A stretch of DNA of 64,000 bases, from the NCBI GenBank assembly GCA_018894105.1, contig CM032118.1:29306690-29370689 (forward strand), read 5' to 3'. The notes under the pieces were generated by a model that ran no database searches, was not told where the DNA came from, and was given only the letters and a program-made list of their open reading frames with translations. The translations under genes and the position numbers were made by a program. The first letter of the stretch is position 1, and every line of letters starts with the position of its first letter. This document shows, one piece after another, positions 21,770 through 35,512 of this stretch. This stretch comes from Jacaranda mimosifolia (Eukaryota; Streptophyta; Magnoliopsida; Lamiales; Bignoniaceae).

Positions 21770-23863
21770 TGATGGCAAGTAAGGCATTAGGATCCAATTA
21801 TAAAACTTCATAAGCTAAAAACACTAGTGCTTACAAGCTAACAATGATCAAATCATGCCTATAATCCACATTTAGATAGAGTGATACCTTGAATTGCTAA
21901 TTTCCAAGGAGAAAGTGGTGAATTCTTCACCAATCCAGAATCTACCAGAAATCGGTATAGTAGGAAGAGAGCGATTTTTGCCTCGTCTAAACTTCTCCAA
22001 AAATCACCAAAAAAATTACTTCAACCTCTCAATACCTTGGAGGAAACACAATAAAAAAATTGAATAAAAAATCTCTGGATCTCCTTTGGAAAATTTTTCC
22101 AAATCGGTGCTCTGCTCAAGTGGATCTCTAAAACTCAACAAACTAACATATTCACCTCCATTGATATGATCCACACACCAATTGAAATTTCTAAACTCTC
22201 CTCACTATAAGCTGGAATAAGAGAGGAGAATGACAATGGTGGAGGCCGATTTGAGGGAGGAAAGAAAAAGAAGAAGAAGAGAGCAAAGCTTTCAACACAT
22301 TAATGCAATGCTTGCAAGGAGTTTTGGAGGGAATTGTAGAAGGAATCTAATTCTTTAACACTTTCAGCAATGACATATCCTCATACTCTCTATATCTATA
22401 TATAGGTGGGAGGACAACTTGCACTGCCAATGTGGTAAATGCAAATTCAAATCTAATTTGAATTTCATGTGCATCTTAATTACATTTTAAATTTAATTTC
22501 AAGCTAATTAAGATGCTAATTCAAATGAACATTTCATTTGAATTTTTTTCCAAAATGTATTCTTCCCATTAATTAAATTAAATACTTTAATTTAATTAAT
22601 TAACCTTTGACTTAACTCTCAAGTCAAACAAGCTTAACTCTTAAGCTTAATTTTGTTAACTTAACTCTTTAAGTTGACTTGACCAATTGATGGTCACCTT
22701 GGCACCAAATAATTAACCTCTTAATTATTGGTCTAATTTAATCTTTTTAAATTAATTGATTAATTTAACATCTAAATTAATCAAGCAAAAATTTACCTTT
22801 ATATTGGACACCTCAAAACTCGATCCACTAAGAGAAATTCTCTAACTCTTAGAAAATTGCTTCATTAACTAGGAAGCTAATTGGCTTTTGTGTGTGACCC
22901 AATAAGTTCTACCATTCATTGGACATGGGATCATAGGTCCTTGTGACTTTTGAATATCATATATTCATTTTAGTTTAAAACACTTTTAAACTAATTAACT
23001 CAATTTAATTAATCTCATTAATTGAAGAGTACTCAATTTCCATGGTCGATGTCCAACCTCAAGCCCATGGAGCCCAAATAATTGGCCAAAATGAATGATT
23101 TTGGAGAACCATTATAACTATACGCGAACCATGCAAATACGGTCATTTCATCTCCTATCTCCCGAAAGAAGCCTAGGGTAAGATATTTATCGACTCCTTA
23201 ATAGCCTCGATACTATGTCTCTATTCCCAATGTTCGATTCCTTTGTATGACTTCACCTTTGGAAAACTCCTTTTCTAAATTGTCATACCACCCTGCGCAA
23301 GGATTTTTTGAAATTAATCATTATAGAAAACATAGGGGATGTACTCGCTCTTCACAAAAATAAGGAGTCGGATTCCATCTTGAATCTCACAAACCTCCAT
23401 GTCAAGTAGCTCATAGCCAACCTCAACCCAAAAGACCTGCTAAGTGGTCAAGGAAGAGTCAAAGTATGAGAACCAGACACAAGGTTACCATGGATCCTCA
23501 AGTATGAGGACTAATAATATGCAGTAGTGCAAGTTAGAGAACTTACCACTACCGACTTGCCACTTTGGCTATCTAGTGGATTCTCCGGTGGATGTTCAGT
23601 ACCTTGTTTTCTAATAAGCACCCACTAAGATCCTATGGCTTAGAAGATTTGAGATCACAACCGTGTAAGACTTATTCAATGGTCACCAAACCAAGTCTCA
23701 TAGTTATGAGTGATCTAAGGGCTTCATCTAAATGCAAGTAAAGTAATAAAGAACATAAGATGAAGATAGCCATATAATGAATATCAATCAATCAAGATTG
23801 TTTTTACAAGGAAATAGCTTTTACAAAGCCAATCCAATTGGCTTGTCGGGCACTATTCCAACA
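21770..23863 (-). repeat. 5' LTR of the second family-A Copia element
   Basis: Minus strand begins TGTTGGAATAG (23863) and ends in TCA (21770). It is close to the LTRs at 1-1927 and 4363-6589 but lacks the promoter palindrome: after the TATA-like stretch near 22390 the sequence goes straight to the downstream part of U3. It is oriented inverted to the LTR at 12460-14664. Confidence 0.88.
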
Positions 23864-25716
23864 TCTTAGCATTACATGCTTCATACAGCCGGCCACCTCA
23901 CTCTATTTATAGAGTTGGAGGTGTGATGCAATTTGGCATCACACCCTCCATGAGGTGGTGTGTCAACTAAGCAAGCTACTTGCATGTGAAATGTGAATTT
24001 CCCTCGCATTTGGATTTAATTTGACTTTACATTTCATCTCCTGAAATGTCTTTTAGATTAATCCCAAATTGGCCACCTCACTCTATTTATAGAGTTGGAG
24101 GTGTGATGCAAGTTGGCATCACACCCTCCATGAGGTGGTGTGTTAACTAAGCAAGCTACTTGCATGTGAAATGTGAATTTCACTCGTATTTGGATTTAAT
24201 TTGACTTTACATTTCATGTCCTGAAATATCTTTCAAATTAATCCCAAATTAACCTCAAATAAACTCCTTTATTTGAATTTTCCTCCAAAAAGAAATCATC
24301 AAATTAATTAAATTACCTTTTTAATTTAATTAATTGGTCTTGACTTAACTCCTTAAGTCAACTAACTTAATTCTTTAAGCTAGAAGATGTCAACTTAACT
24401 CCTTAAATTAACTTGACTAATTAATTGTAATATGGCACCAATTATATTAATTCCTTAATTCAATTGGTCTAATTTAACTCCTTAAATTATTTTGATCAAT
24501 TTAACAATAAAATCAATCAAGACAAAATGACTAAAAATTAGCCAATTGATTTGTCTCCATAAAAACGGTCATACCGAATTTTCTAACTCTTAAAAAATTC
24601 CTTCTATCAAGTAGAACTACCTTTAGGCTTTTGTGTGTGACCTATAAGATTCTCTCATTCATTGGATATGGGCTCACAACAATTGTGATATTTTGAATAT
24701 TGAAATATTGGCATTAGTTTAAACTCTTTTAAACTAATAACTCATTCAATTAATCTCTATTAATTAAAGAGTACCCAATATCCATAGTCGATGTCTAGCC
24801 TCAAGCCCATAGGGTCCAACTAATTGGTTGAAATGAATATGCTCTTGGTGAACCATTCTAACTCTACGCTTACCATGCAAATATGGTCCTTTCATCTCCT
24901 ATCTCGCAAAAGAGGCCTAGGGTAAGATATTTGCCGACTCCCTAATAGCCTCGATAACTATGTTTTTGATCCCAATATTCGATTTTGATTGATGACCTCA
25001 TCTTTAGAAAACTCTTTTTCCAAATTTCCATACTGCTTTGCTCAAGGACTCATTGGAATCAATCATAATAGAATACATAGTAAATCTTCACAACGATGAG
25101 GAGACGGATCCCATATTAAATCTCACAAATCTCCATGTCTAAGTAGCTCAGACCCAATCTCAACCCGGATGACCTGCGAAGTGGTCAAGGAAGAGTCAAA
25201 GTATAAGGATCTAAACACAAGGTTACAATGGATCCTCAAGTCTAAGGACTAACTATATGCACTAGCGTAAGCTGTAGAATTTGCTACTACTTACTTGCCA
25301 CTTCGACTATCTAGTGGAGTTTCAAGCAGGCCTTCAATGAACTTGTTCTCTAACAAGCACCCACTAACATGTACCCATGTCTAACATAGATTGCTCATAA
25401 AACAAAGCAATATCCAACTCCTTGGATTTAAGTATCGTTAGTGCAAGTCTATCCAAATCTTAGATGCCCTGTCTCATAAGATTTTATGACTTGGAATATT
25501 TTAACAACCATGTAAAATGTATTTTATGATCATCACCCAGTATCTGACCAAGCCTCGTAGTCATGTGTAATTAAGGGTTTCAACCAAATGATAGTAAAGT
25601 AAAATGAGCATAATATGAAGATGGCTATTTAATATGAATATCATTCAATCAAGATTATCTCGCAAGTGAAATAGTTTACATGCCAATCTAACTGGCAGTA
25701 AGGTACTATTCCAGCA
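23864..25716 (-). repeat. Truncated Copia LTR (diverged subfamily)
   Basis: Ends at CCAGCA (25711-25716), equivalent to the TGTTGG start on the minus strand, and keeps LTR blocks such as the segments near 24850-24950 and 25140-25200. It begins inside the promoter region, so its other half is missing where the neighbouring element is inserted. It contains the 180-bp tandem duplication at 23891-24250. Confidence 0.8.
23891..24250. repeat. 180-bp direct tandem duplication inside an LTR
   Basis: 23891-24070 and 24071-24250 are near-identical head-to-tail copies, with only a few base differences. Each begins GGCCACCTCACTC and ends ATCCCAAATT. Each holds a TATA-like CTATTTATAG and a GGTGTGATGC/GCATCACACC palindrome, so the duplication copied the LTR core promoter. 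Confidence 0.92.
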
Positions 25717-25786
25717 CCATGTGAGTTAGATCTCTCTGAGCAAATAATGAGCGGGAAGAATTCAACTGGCTTAGCTAGTAGTGCGG

Positions 25787-27950
25787 TGAGTATCCATTCA
25801 TCATAGGAAATTGAAACTTCAAAAGTAACTTGAAACATTACACCCCGAGGATCTAGATTATGCCATAATTATGGATTTAAGGTCAAGAGGAAGTACTTTG
25901 ATTGATTTTCACAAAATCGACTTGAAGATCTTCCAAAGGAACCCTCTTTAGAGATGATTTCCTACTCTTCTTTGCTAGGACTCTTCTTCCAATTCCTTGG
26001 CCTTCAAGTGTAGAAACGTTTGGCCTCCAATTGATCTCCAAAAGCTGGATTTACAGCAACAAAACCGTCTTCAAAAGAAGCAATGCTGCCAGTTAGATCT
26101 CCTTGAACCATCTCTTGAAGAACTCTTCTTCAAGTACTCTTCCTTGTTCACCAACAATCTAGCACTCCAAATTTAGTGCCTTTAAAGATATCCACACACC
26201 TTTTGTACTCTAGATCCTTGCGCTAATGCTAGAAATAGAATGAAGATGAATGAGGAATGTGATAGAGAAGGGAGTAGGAAGTTTAGAAAAGAGGAAGTTG
26301 TGGAGAGAATTTAAGAGAGTAGTTATTTAATCTCAACTAATTGAGAGAATTTGGGAGGAAAAAATTAGAGCAAGTGGCCGACCATGAGAAGTGTGTGAGG
26401 GGTATTTATAAGGTGTAATGGATGCCTCTAGATGCATCCTTCACACTTTCCTCACACCTTTCCGACTAGTATGCCAACTTGCATGATTAGTTGGATTTTA
26501 GTTTCCACTCATTAAAACCTAATTTTAATTAGGAAATTAAAATGCCATCTAATATTCAAATGGATTTCTTCATTTAATTTTTCCTCCAAAATTAGATTCT
26601 CCAATTAATTAAATTAACTTCTTAATTTAATTAAATCAACTTAACTCTTTAAGTTGACTAAACTAATTAAATTGTCACATGGCTCCAATTAAATTAACAG
26701 CTTAATTTAATTGTTATAATTTAACTTCTTAAATTATTTGATTAACACTTTAAATTAATCAAGCCATTATGATAAATTCTTAATTAGTCAACTTGTCTCT
26801 TCCAAACTTGACCACTTTAATTATCTAACTCCTTAGATAATTTCTCCAATTCTAGTGCTAAAGGCTTTTGTGTGACCCGTTAGATTCACCAGTTAATTAG
26901 ACATGGGCTCACAACTCTTTGTGATTTAATGAATATCAAATATTTCAATTATTCTAAACTCTTTTAAACTAATCACTCTCACAATTAATCTTTATTAATT
27001 GAGGAGTGCCCAATCTCCATAGTCAATGTCTAGCACAAACCTATGGAGCCTGATCAATTGGATGAGTTAGGTGAACCTATTCCGCTTTTGATTACGATGC
27101 AAATACAATCCTTCAGATTCCTATCTCCCAAAAGAGGCCTAAGGTAAGATATTTGTCAGTTCCCTAGTAGCCTCAATAACTATGTATCTATTCTTGACAT
27201 TTGATTCCAATTTATAACCTCATTTTTTAAAAACTCATTTTTTAAATTGTCATATTTCCTTGCGCAAGGGTTTCTTGGAACCGACCATTCTAAGATATAT
27301 AAGAGATCAACTCGTTCTTTACAAATGAGCAAAATGGATCCCATCTTGGAACTCACCAACCTCCGTACTTAGGTAGCTTGTGTGCAATCTAAGCCCCGGG
27401 CAACCCACTACGTGGTCAGGACAAAATCAAAGCATAAGGGCCTGAAATACAAGATTATGGTGAAACCTCAAGTTAAAGGACTAATTATATGCACTATGAT
27501 AAGTTAGAGAATTTTCCACTACTGACATGCCACTCCAACTATCTTACGGATTCTCTAAGCGAATCTTCAGTAAACTTGTTCTCCAACAAGTACTCATTAG
27601 CATGCATCCATAACTTACATAAATTGCCCATGAAACAGGGTAATATCCAACTCCTTGGCATATACATCATTAGTGCAAATCTATTCAAATCTTAGAAGGG
27701 TCTCTTAAAATTTTGTAACTTGGAATATTTAAAATCATGACCATAGAAACTTGTTTCATGATCATCATTATATATGTGATCAAGTTCTTTATCTTATATG
27801 ATTTAAGGGCTTCAACCAAATGTATGTGAAGAATATCACAAATGCATTAGATGAAGATGACCATTTTATTAAGTATCACTCAATCAAGACTATTATGCAT
27901 GGAGTACTTTTATGCACCAATCTAATTAGCTGCATGACACTATTCCAAAA
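25787..27950 (-). repeat. 3' LTR of a Copia element of a second subfamily
   Basis: On the minus strand it starts near TTTTGGAATAG (27950) and ends near 25787, where TGAGTATCC through AACTTCAAAAG resembles the terminal 45 bases of the other LTRs. Copia RNase H and RT follow on the right, so it is the 3' LTR. The left boundary is inferred from similarity and no target duplication was found. The 70 bases 25717-25786 between this and the preceding LTR are unassigned. Confidence 0.7.
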
Positions 27951-29381
27951 TAACTTCGTAGCAATTGGGATTAGTTTGGTAATTGATCAGGCTCCAATGA
28001 GTTTGCAAGTTGACCAATCACCCACATCATGAGCATCAGTTTCTTTACTAAGAAAATCCACAACCATAGAGTTTGTGCCAATCTACTCTATAGATGCTTG
28101 ACCACTCTTGACTCTTTTCCTAACAATTAAAAATGAGATGTCAATATGCTTTGACTTTATTAACGTTCTATTGTTGGAGGAATACAAGATTCTTGGCTTA
28201 TTGTCACAAAATAATTTAGGCGGTCTTTAAATTCCATCTATGATTAGATGCCTTATATCACGTTATAACTCTGTTTTCATGGTGGGAAAATAATGAATAT
28301 TTTCTTAGCACTCTTCCAAGAGATAGCCCCTCCAGCAGGCAAATAATTAATATAGATTGAGTAGATCTACGACTATCATGGCACCCAATAAAGTTGGAGT
28401 AAGAATACCTAGTGATCCCTAACTTATTCAACTTTCTGTATTGAGCATGTACTGTTTTATTCTCTAAAGATATTGCATGACCTATTTGATTGCTTCAAGG
28501 ATGATTCATTTTCAAATTGCTCAAATATCTACCTAACATCCTAGCAATATACGCAATATTAGGAGACAAACAAAATTTCCTTTCAAAATCATTCTTGGAG
28601 CATTGATCGAGACTGAACTAGTCTCCATTAGCAATAAGGTGTCTCTAGGTTTGCAATGTTTTATGCCAAATCTCTTAAATGCCGTCTCAATATAGTTCAT
28701 TTGTGATAATCCAAGAATAACCTGAGACTGATCCTGATGCATCAAAATCTCCAGTAAAAAACATTTGTCCCTAAAATCTTTCATCTCAAATTTCTTTGAT
28801 AGAAATCTCTTGGTTTAGTATAATGTCTTTATCGTTATTGGCAAGCAATATATACATATAAAATCAAAAAAATATGTTTACTCTCACTCCAATGGTGGTT
28901 TATATAATCACCAACCACTTTCTTTCTCAAAACCAAAGAAAATAACAACTTGATGGAACTTGTAATACCATAAATGGGAAGCTTACTTTAGTCCGCATAT
29001 GGATTTCTCTAATTTTCAATTCATATCTTTTGCATCTCCCGATATAAAATTTTCTAGCAATTCCATGCAAATTGTCTCATTAATATCCATTAAAAAACGT
29101 AATCTTTACATCCATCTTATGCAAGTAAGGTCAAAATGTGTCACTAATGCTATTTCATGGAAGAGTCTTTTGATAAAAATGAAAAAGAGGTCTTATTATA
29201 TCATTACCTTTCTTTTAGGTGAAGCTCTTTGTAATAAGACAAGTCTTATATCTCTCAGTATTGTCTTTTGGATTCCTTTTGGTCTTTTAATATCTCTTTG
29301 CAATTGATAGGCTTTCCACCTTCAGACAATTTAATGAGATCTCAAACATCATTATCTTTTAATGGTGTTCTGTAAGTTAAT
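27951..29381 (-). pseudogene. Copia RNase H and RT, C-terminal part (broken)
   Basis: On the minus strand RT blocks include KLSEGGKPINCKE (about 29290-29340) and CFLLEILMHQDQSQVILGL through the YIETAFKRFG block to KHCKPRDT (28620-28770). RNase H shows LFCDNKPRILYSSNNRT and KSKHIDISFLIVRKRV (about 28110-28220). The CDNK and SKHIDI blocks differ from the full-length element and mark a different Copia lineage that still carries a related LTR. Multiple stops are present. At 29381 the RT is split by an inserted DNA element and resumes at 32382. Confidence 0.85.
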
Positions 29382-32373
29382 CAAAAATTTCAATTCGATT
29401 TAGTTAAAAGCTAGTTTAATCCAAACAAAATGCATTAAAACTGGTTCAGTTTCAATTTTGTTGGCTTAACCAAATGAAAGACAGTGTAAGCCAAACATCC
29501 AATTTAAAACATTTAAAACTTGAAATCTAACTTGAATTACGCGTCCACAAGGATCTAGTTCCTACCTATAAAATGGAGCAACGTTAGATAATTACCTCTC
29601 AAGAAAAATCCAACCAAAACTTGAAGAATAGCTTCTTTTCCTGAAAACAGACTAGTTCTATCGCAGCAAGGTGTTATCACTTTTTACCAAGCAAATCACC
29701 TTCGATTGAGCTGAAATTTGAACCAAAATTTGGCCAACTCCTTGGAAAATGTTCAGTAAAAAAAATTCAGCTCCAAATAATTCTAAAAAGGCAGCAAACA
29801 AAGTCCAGATAGCCACTACTGGAATAGAGGATCACCAAAAACAAGCAATCCAAATGCCTTACCTCTAATGTAAAAGTCCACACACCAATTGACAATCCTT
29901 TTCTTCCTAGTTCAGCTGGAAAAACCAAGAAGGAAGCAAGAGAATGATGAAGATTGAAAAATGAGGGAGGAAGGTGTGAAGCCTCAACTCATGAGAGAAT
30001 AACAAAATTGGAGGGAAATTTAGATCTAACAATTAGATCTTAATGCTTGCAAAATGCATACTTTAGCGCCTCCCCTCCCACATTTATATATAGAGAGAGG
30101 GATGGTGTGATGCCAAGGTGACGTGATGCCAAGGTGGTATCACACCTTCTTCAAGGAAGAGGCGCCACATATCATGCCAACTTGCAAGCATTACAAGTTG
30201 CATGTGAATTTCTCGTGAATTTAAATTTCATTTTGGAATCTTCATCTCATCTTTTGAAAATGTCATCCAAATAAATTCTAATTCCACACCAAATAAACTC
30301 TTCATTTGAATTTTTCCTCCAAAATTATTTCTTCACTTTAATTAAATTAAACACTTTAATTTAATTAAATTTTGACTTAACTTTTAAGTCAACCAACTTA
30401 ACTCTTTAAGATGTTAACTTAACTCTTTAAGTTAACTTGACCAATTGATTGCCATGTGGTACCAAATTAAATTAACACTTAATTCAGTTGGTCTTAATTT
30501 AGCTACTTAAATTAATTAGAAATGACTAAAAATTGCATCAATCGTAACCCTCAATTTTCGGTCACAAGGAATCTTTCTAACACTTAGAAAATTTCCTTCA
30601 TCAAGTAGGATTTATAATTGGCTTTTGTGTTTGACCCATTAGATTCTATCGTTCATTGGACATGGGCTCACAACTCTTGTAACTTTAGAATATCAAATAT
30701 TCACATTAGTTTAAACCCCCTTAAACTAATCGACTCAATTCAATTAATTTCTATTGATTGAAGAACACCCAATCTCCATAGTTGATGTCCAACCTCAAGC
30801 CCATAGAGCCCAACAACTGGCCGAATGAATGCTTTTGGGTGAACCATTCTAGCTCTATGCGTATCATGTAAAAGCAGTCCTTCCGTTTCCTATCTCCATG
30901 AAAGAGGCCTAGGGCAAGATATTTTTCGGTTCCCTAATAGCCTCGATACTATGCATCTATTCTCAATGTTTGATTCCAGTTTATAACCTCATCTTTGGAA
31001 AACTCTTTTCTTCAAGTTGTCACACTGCCTTGGCCAACGACTCATTGGAATCGATCATTATGGAACATATAGGAAATGCATTTGTCCTTCATAACCACGG
31101 GGAGTCAGATCCCATCTTGGATCTCATAAACCTTTATGTCTAAATAGCTCATACCCAATCACAACCTGAACGGCCCGCTAGGTGACCAGGGATGAGTCAA
31201 AGTATGAGGACCTCAACATAAGGTTATAATGGATCCTTAGGTCAAAAGACTAAATATTTGCTTTAGCATAAGCTGGACAACTTGATACTACCAACTTGCC
31301 ACTACATCTACCTAGTGGATTCTCTGGGACGGGCCTCCAGTGCGTTGTTCTCTAACAAGTACCCACTAACATGCACCCATATTTCATATGGTTTGCTCAT
31401 GGAATGGAGCAACATCCAACCCTTGGATTAATGCATCATTAGTGCAAGTCTACCTGAATCTTAGATGCTTTGTCTCATAAGATTCTATGACTTGGGATAT
31501 TTAAGATCATGATCATGTAAGACTTATTCCATGATCACCACCTAGTGCATGACCAAGTCCCATAGTCTTGTGTGATCTAAGGGCTTCAACCAAATGCCAG
31601 TAAAGAAATATAAGTATAAGATGAAGATGGCCATTTATAAAGAATATCATTCAATCAAGATTGTATCTCCAATGAAATAGTTTACATGCCAATGGTGTTG
31701 GCTGCGGGCCACTATTCCAACACCAAAATCAAACTAGATCAAATTAAACTTGGATAATTTTTCAAACATTACCAAATACTATCACTACTCAGTAACCACC
31801 AAACCAAAGTTGAGCAACCTCTTTTTTTTGAGCCTTGTGCGACGAAGATGTGGGTGAGGCTACTACTATGCTGTGTGTTTTGGCTATTGGTTTGGATTCT
31901 AACAAGGTGAGACCCTGAGGGTAAGGTTTTGACTACTTCAGCTTTTCTTTGGAGTAAAAGAAAAAGAGAAAGATGAGAGAGTAAAGGTACTAACAACCAA
32001 ATAGAGCAAGAATAATGGTTTGGACTTTACAATTAGTTTTGGACTTTTGGAAAAGAATGAAACATTAGCATATCTATATAAGTAAAAAAAGAAAAAGAAA
32101 ATTGGAAAAAGAATAATAAGAAAATTAGGTTTTTTATTTAGTTTAAATAAAATCGAGCCAATTTTATTGATTTTTGGATCGATTAAACTGATCCAAACTG
32201 ATTTTTATTGATTTTGGGTTCAGTTCATGTTACTAAGCCAAAAATTCAAATCAAAATAAAAATCAATTTTTCTATACTATAACCAAAAATCGAATTGAAT
32301 ACGCTTTGGTTCAATTTAGTTCAATTTGGTCTTTTAGGTTTTCGGTTGATTCGGTCGATTTTTGATATTTTTA
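29382..32373. mobile_element. Small non-autonomous DNA transposon, split by a solo LTR
   Basis: It interrupts Copia RT. Flanks AAGTTAAT (29374-29381) and CAGTTGAT (32374-32381) match at 6 of 8 bases, as an old 8-bp target duplication would. Ends are imperfect inverted repeats: CAAAAATTTCAATTCGA inward from the left and TAAAAATATCAAAAATCGA from the right. Subterminal AT-rich motifs built on TTGGTT and TCGATT are dense at both ends. Excluding the nested LTR it is about 740 bp with no transposase. An 8-bp duplication suggests hAT-type, but that is inference. Confidence 0.5.
29470..31727 (-). mobile_element. Solo Copia LTR with perfect 5-bp target duplication
   Basis: The LTR is 29475-31722, reading TGTTGG on the minus strand at 31722 and ending in CA at 29475. 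CCAAA flanks it on both sides (29470-29474 and 31723-31727). It is 2248 bp, with no internal sequence, so it arose by LTR-LTR recombination. It lies inside the small DNA transposon, which lies inside a Copia RT: three nested events. Its promoter palindrome (near 30104-30146) carries an internal duplication. Confidence 0.9.
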
Positions 32374-32381
32374 CAGTTGAT

Positions 32382-34210
32382 GGCATAAATTCACTTGTGA
32401 GAATTAGAAGTCTAACTTTATGAAAGTTAATTAGATCATCTTCCATCAATTGTATGCCTATCTCATATTCTTGAAAATATACAATATAATCATATGGAAC
32501 TGCATTTGTTCTTTCTCCACTAGATCTTTTTAATGACATTGGGTCCTTAGGTTGTTGAGTTGTTCTTCAGAAATGACCCATTGAACTTGAGCAGGAGATT
32601 TTCAACATTATTTTTTAGTTTTGGTATTACTTCTTGAGCAATGTTAGGAGTAGAAGCCTAATCATTGCCAATAGTAATCATGTAAAGAGAAACATTTTCC
32701 TTTTCAAAGATTAAAGTCTCGAACTTTTTCTTTCTCTCCAAAATCAATATGCTTAAAGAATTGGGCGCTTCTTCTCTCAAAGAAAGACTTGATTGTGGGA
32801 TCACAAAATTATGCCATCGAGAGCCTTTAGAGTATCCATTGGAATAACTGTTAATTGTTCTAGATTTAATTTTTTTTTCTTCATTTGGCCTATAAGGACT
32901 TGGTGTAGCTAAACAACCCGAAATATGTCAATTTTTTATATTAGGTTTCTTACATCCATAATTTATAAAGAGTTTAAGCTACTGCCTTAGTTAGAACTCT
33001 ATTCATGGTTTAAGCTACAATATTTAGTGCCTCTATCCAGAATGATTCTTGAATGATAGTATGATTAGTCATACTCCTTTCCATGTTTTTTAGTGTTCTG
33101 TTTCGTCTCTTTGCAACACATTTCATGATAGGACTTCCCGACATGGTGTATTATGGGCCATATTGCACTTCTCTAGGAATTTGACAAATAGCCCCGGACG
33201 TTGTTTACATGATCCATCATATCTACCATGATACTCACCACTATGGTCAAATTTGACATCTTAATACTTTTGCAAAGTTGGTTCTCAACCTTAGACTTGA
33301 ATGCCTTAAGCATGTCTTGATTGAGACTTCTCATGAATGAGATAAAAGTCATCATAATGTGAGAAATCGTCTATCACTGTATAGAACATTACTTACCTTT
33401 CCATAAAGCCATAGGGAATAGCCACAAATATTCATATTTATTAGTTTTAAAACGTTAGAACATCTATGCTTCCCCTTAATGTACTCAATACAAACTTCAA
33501 AGTCATACAGATCAAGGGAATCACAAGTTCCATTTAAAATAAGTCTTTAAATTCATTGTTTAGATATGTGCTCTAAAAGCTTGTGCTAGAGTGAAACAGA
33601 ATTTTTGTTAGTTAATTTGAATTTTTATATCATGTGAATCACATGGAAGATTTTATTAAAAGAGGCAATAATAAGAACAATAAAGATTGTCATAAAAGAC
33701 AAAGAATAAATACCAATAATATTTGAATCATGAAAAGAATAACTTTATTATTTTCAAATGAACAAGAATAACAAAATATGTTTGCGAAACAAATAGAAAG
33801 CAAATTGCAACTAAAAAATGATACAACAAGTGTTTATTTCAAATCTAAATAATACACGACTTTTAGTAATAACTTAAAAAACCTCACCTCAACTTCTACT
33901 AATTTGTCGTCGCCTATATAAATGAATTTTCCAGCATCATTTGGCTTTCAACAGCTCAAGCAACCCCTTCTTTGCATGCCAAGCATGATATTAGGTATAA
34001 TCTATCTTCATATGTCCATAATTATAACAAAAGTAACAACCTAATTTCTTATTTTATTTCTCTTGTTGCTTTCTTTTAGGTGAATCATAAAGATTGTCCA
34101 CCAGGAAACAAATATGCCTTCGTAGTTACGTTTCAAACTTAGTTGACTAAACAGAGCTATTCACTTGGTGGCTCATGTGTTTCCTTCCATTTATGATTGA
34201 ATACAATTTT
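32382..34210 (-). pseudogene. Copia integrase and gag C-terminus (broken)
   Basis: Continues the RT interrupted at 29381. Minus-strand blocks in order are the gag zinc knuckle CYFCYNYGHMKIDY (about 34003-34044, last Cys changed), LHEKS-like and KVENQLCKSIKMSNL (33230-33300, the integrase GKxIKxLRSD region), NTPC/LKTWKG equivalents (33050-33150), LATPSPYRPNE (about 32880-32920) and DYIVYFQEYEIGIQLMEDD (32410-32470) at the integrase-RT link. Stops are frequent. Upstream gag could not be followed beyond about 34210. Confidence 0.75.
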
Positions 34211-35512
34211 TGGAATCATAGTTGCTGGTTCTACTTCTTAACCAGTGTAATTCTACAACTTCATAATCCAGTAATTAAGTTGGTTTCCTTAATTAAACTG
34301 TAATCAGAATTGCGTAAGAGAAGAAAACTACTAGTAGAAGGTGAAACTTTCATGGATTGATCGAGTTCTGTGTACTGATTCTCATCAAGATTTAGTTGGT
34401 GTTTAGTATATAAAGGTTAAGGTATAGTACAATAATAATAATTGAAAGGAACTTTCTTTCCTTAGGATGAAGTTAGTGGATCGAGAAAGAAATGCCTAAT
34501 AAAGCTCTACATTAGTGCCTTGCAAAGTTATAAAGCCTGTCATCGTTTATCTAAGACTCATATTTCAATATGAGAAAGAATTATTATATATTTTAAGACT
34601 CCAAATTTATGATAATAACTTAGATTTACTATCCCTGGAGAAGATTTTAGTATTACTAATAGCAGGGCTAGTACGAGGTTGATAGATGGCATTTGCCCCT
34701 TGAAAGTCTAATCAATTCAGGATTTCATACCATTTACCAACAAATAAATGCATAAAAGAAATAATATACTAGTTAGATGTTAGACGAGAAGGTGTTACGC
34801 CTTTCCTTTATAAGAAATACACTACTTCTATAGGCTAGACTAAGAGATGTAATATCATATGACAATTAACCTTCACCACTCTTGCTCGAAGGCCCTTTCT
34901 CACTGATTATCAAAGGCCTACTTGACACTTGACTCTTGAATGAGATGATGAGAGCACTCTGAATAGAGGATCGTGGACAAATTTAACTAGGCGAATATAG
35001 AGCATTAGGTATAATAAGTCATTTAGATAAAGCTAATGTCTGAGAGTTCCCTTTCCTTTTATCTCAATACTAAGTTACTAAGTTGCATCCTTAAATCCTA
35101 GTTTCATGAGGGAATGAGTAGCATTACTCTTTCATTGAGCTTATTAAGATCTCTCATGGAATGGAACCCTATTGTGAATAGGAAAGAGACTTGTCCAGAC
35201 AAAGCCCTATTGCTCATTCTACCTTAGAGCACCACTTAATTAATGAGAATGCCACAACCTTCTAAGAGATCAGTAAAGCCATTATGTGAAGAGTGAGCAA
35301 CTCTACCATGGAGTGTCTCGCCCAAGAGTTGCATTAGTAAGCCCATAGAGAAAGGAAATCTCTATAAGACTACTTAAGGGATTGTGTAAGAACCACATTG
35401 CATGATCGAAAATCTAACAGGCTCAGGCAATCTTAAAAATTGGAAATCCCGAAAGTATAATACATCTCGTCCTTCAAATTGGTCAACACCAGCTCTTACC
35501 CTTCAAAGGAAA
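34211..35512. other. Unassigned sequence
   Basis: No convincing open frame, domain or match to other parts of the window. It lies between Copia gag remnants and the 39-bp-period array, and may be decayed retrotransposon sequence. Confidence 0.4.

Larger units (their letters stand above)
19165..23863 (-). mobile_element. 5' part of a second family-A Copia element
   Basis: Minus-strand order is 5' LTR (23863-21770), primer-binding site (21767-21755), leader (21769-19850) and partial gag (19849-19165). All parts align with the intact element at 4363-9300. It stops within the basic linker of gag, where the CNOT9 intron begins, so everything from the zinc knuckle to the 3' LTR is missing. The break is a deletion or rearrangement junction rather than an element end, because no LTR or target duplication lies there. 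At its right edge it interrupts another LTR (23864-25716). Confidence 0.85.

Noticed and set aside
28999..29307. 102-codon plus-strand open frame
   Set aside because: It is the antisense of Copia RT, which is clearly recognisable on the minus strand.
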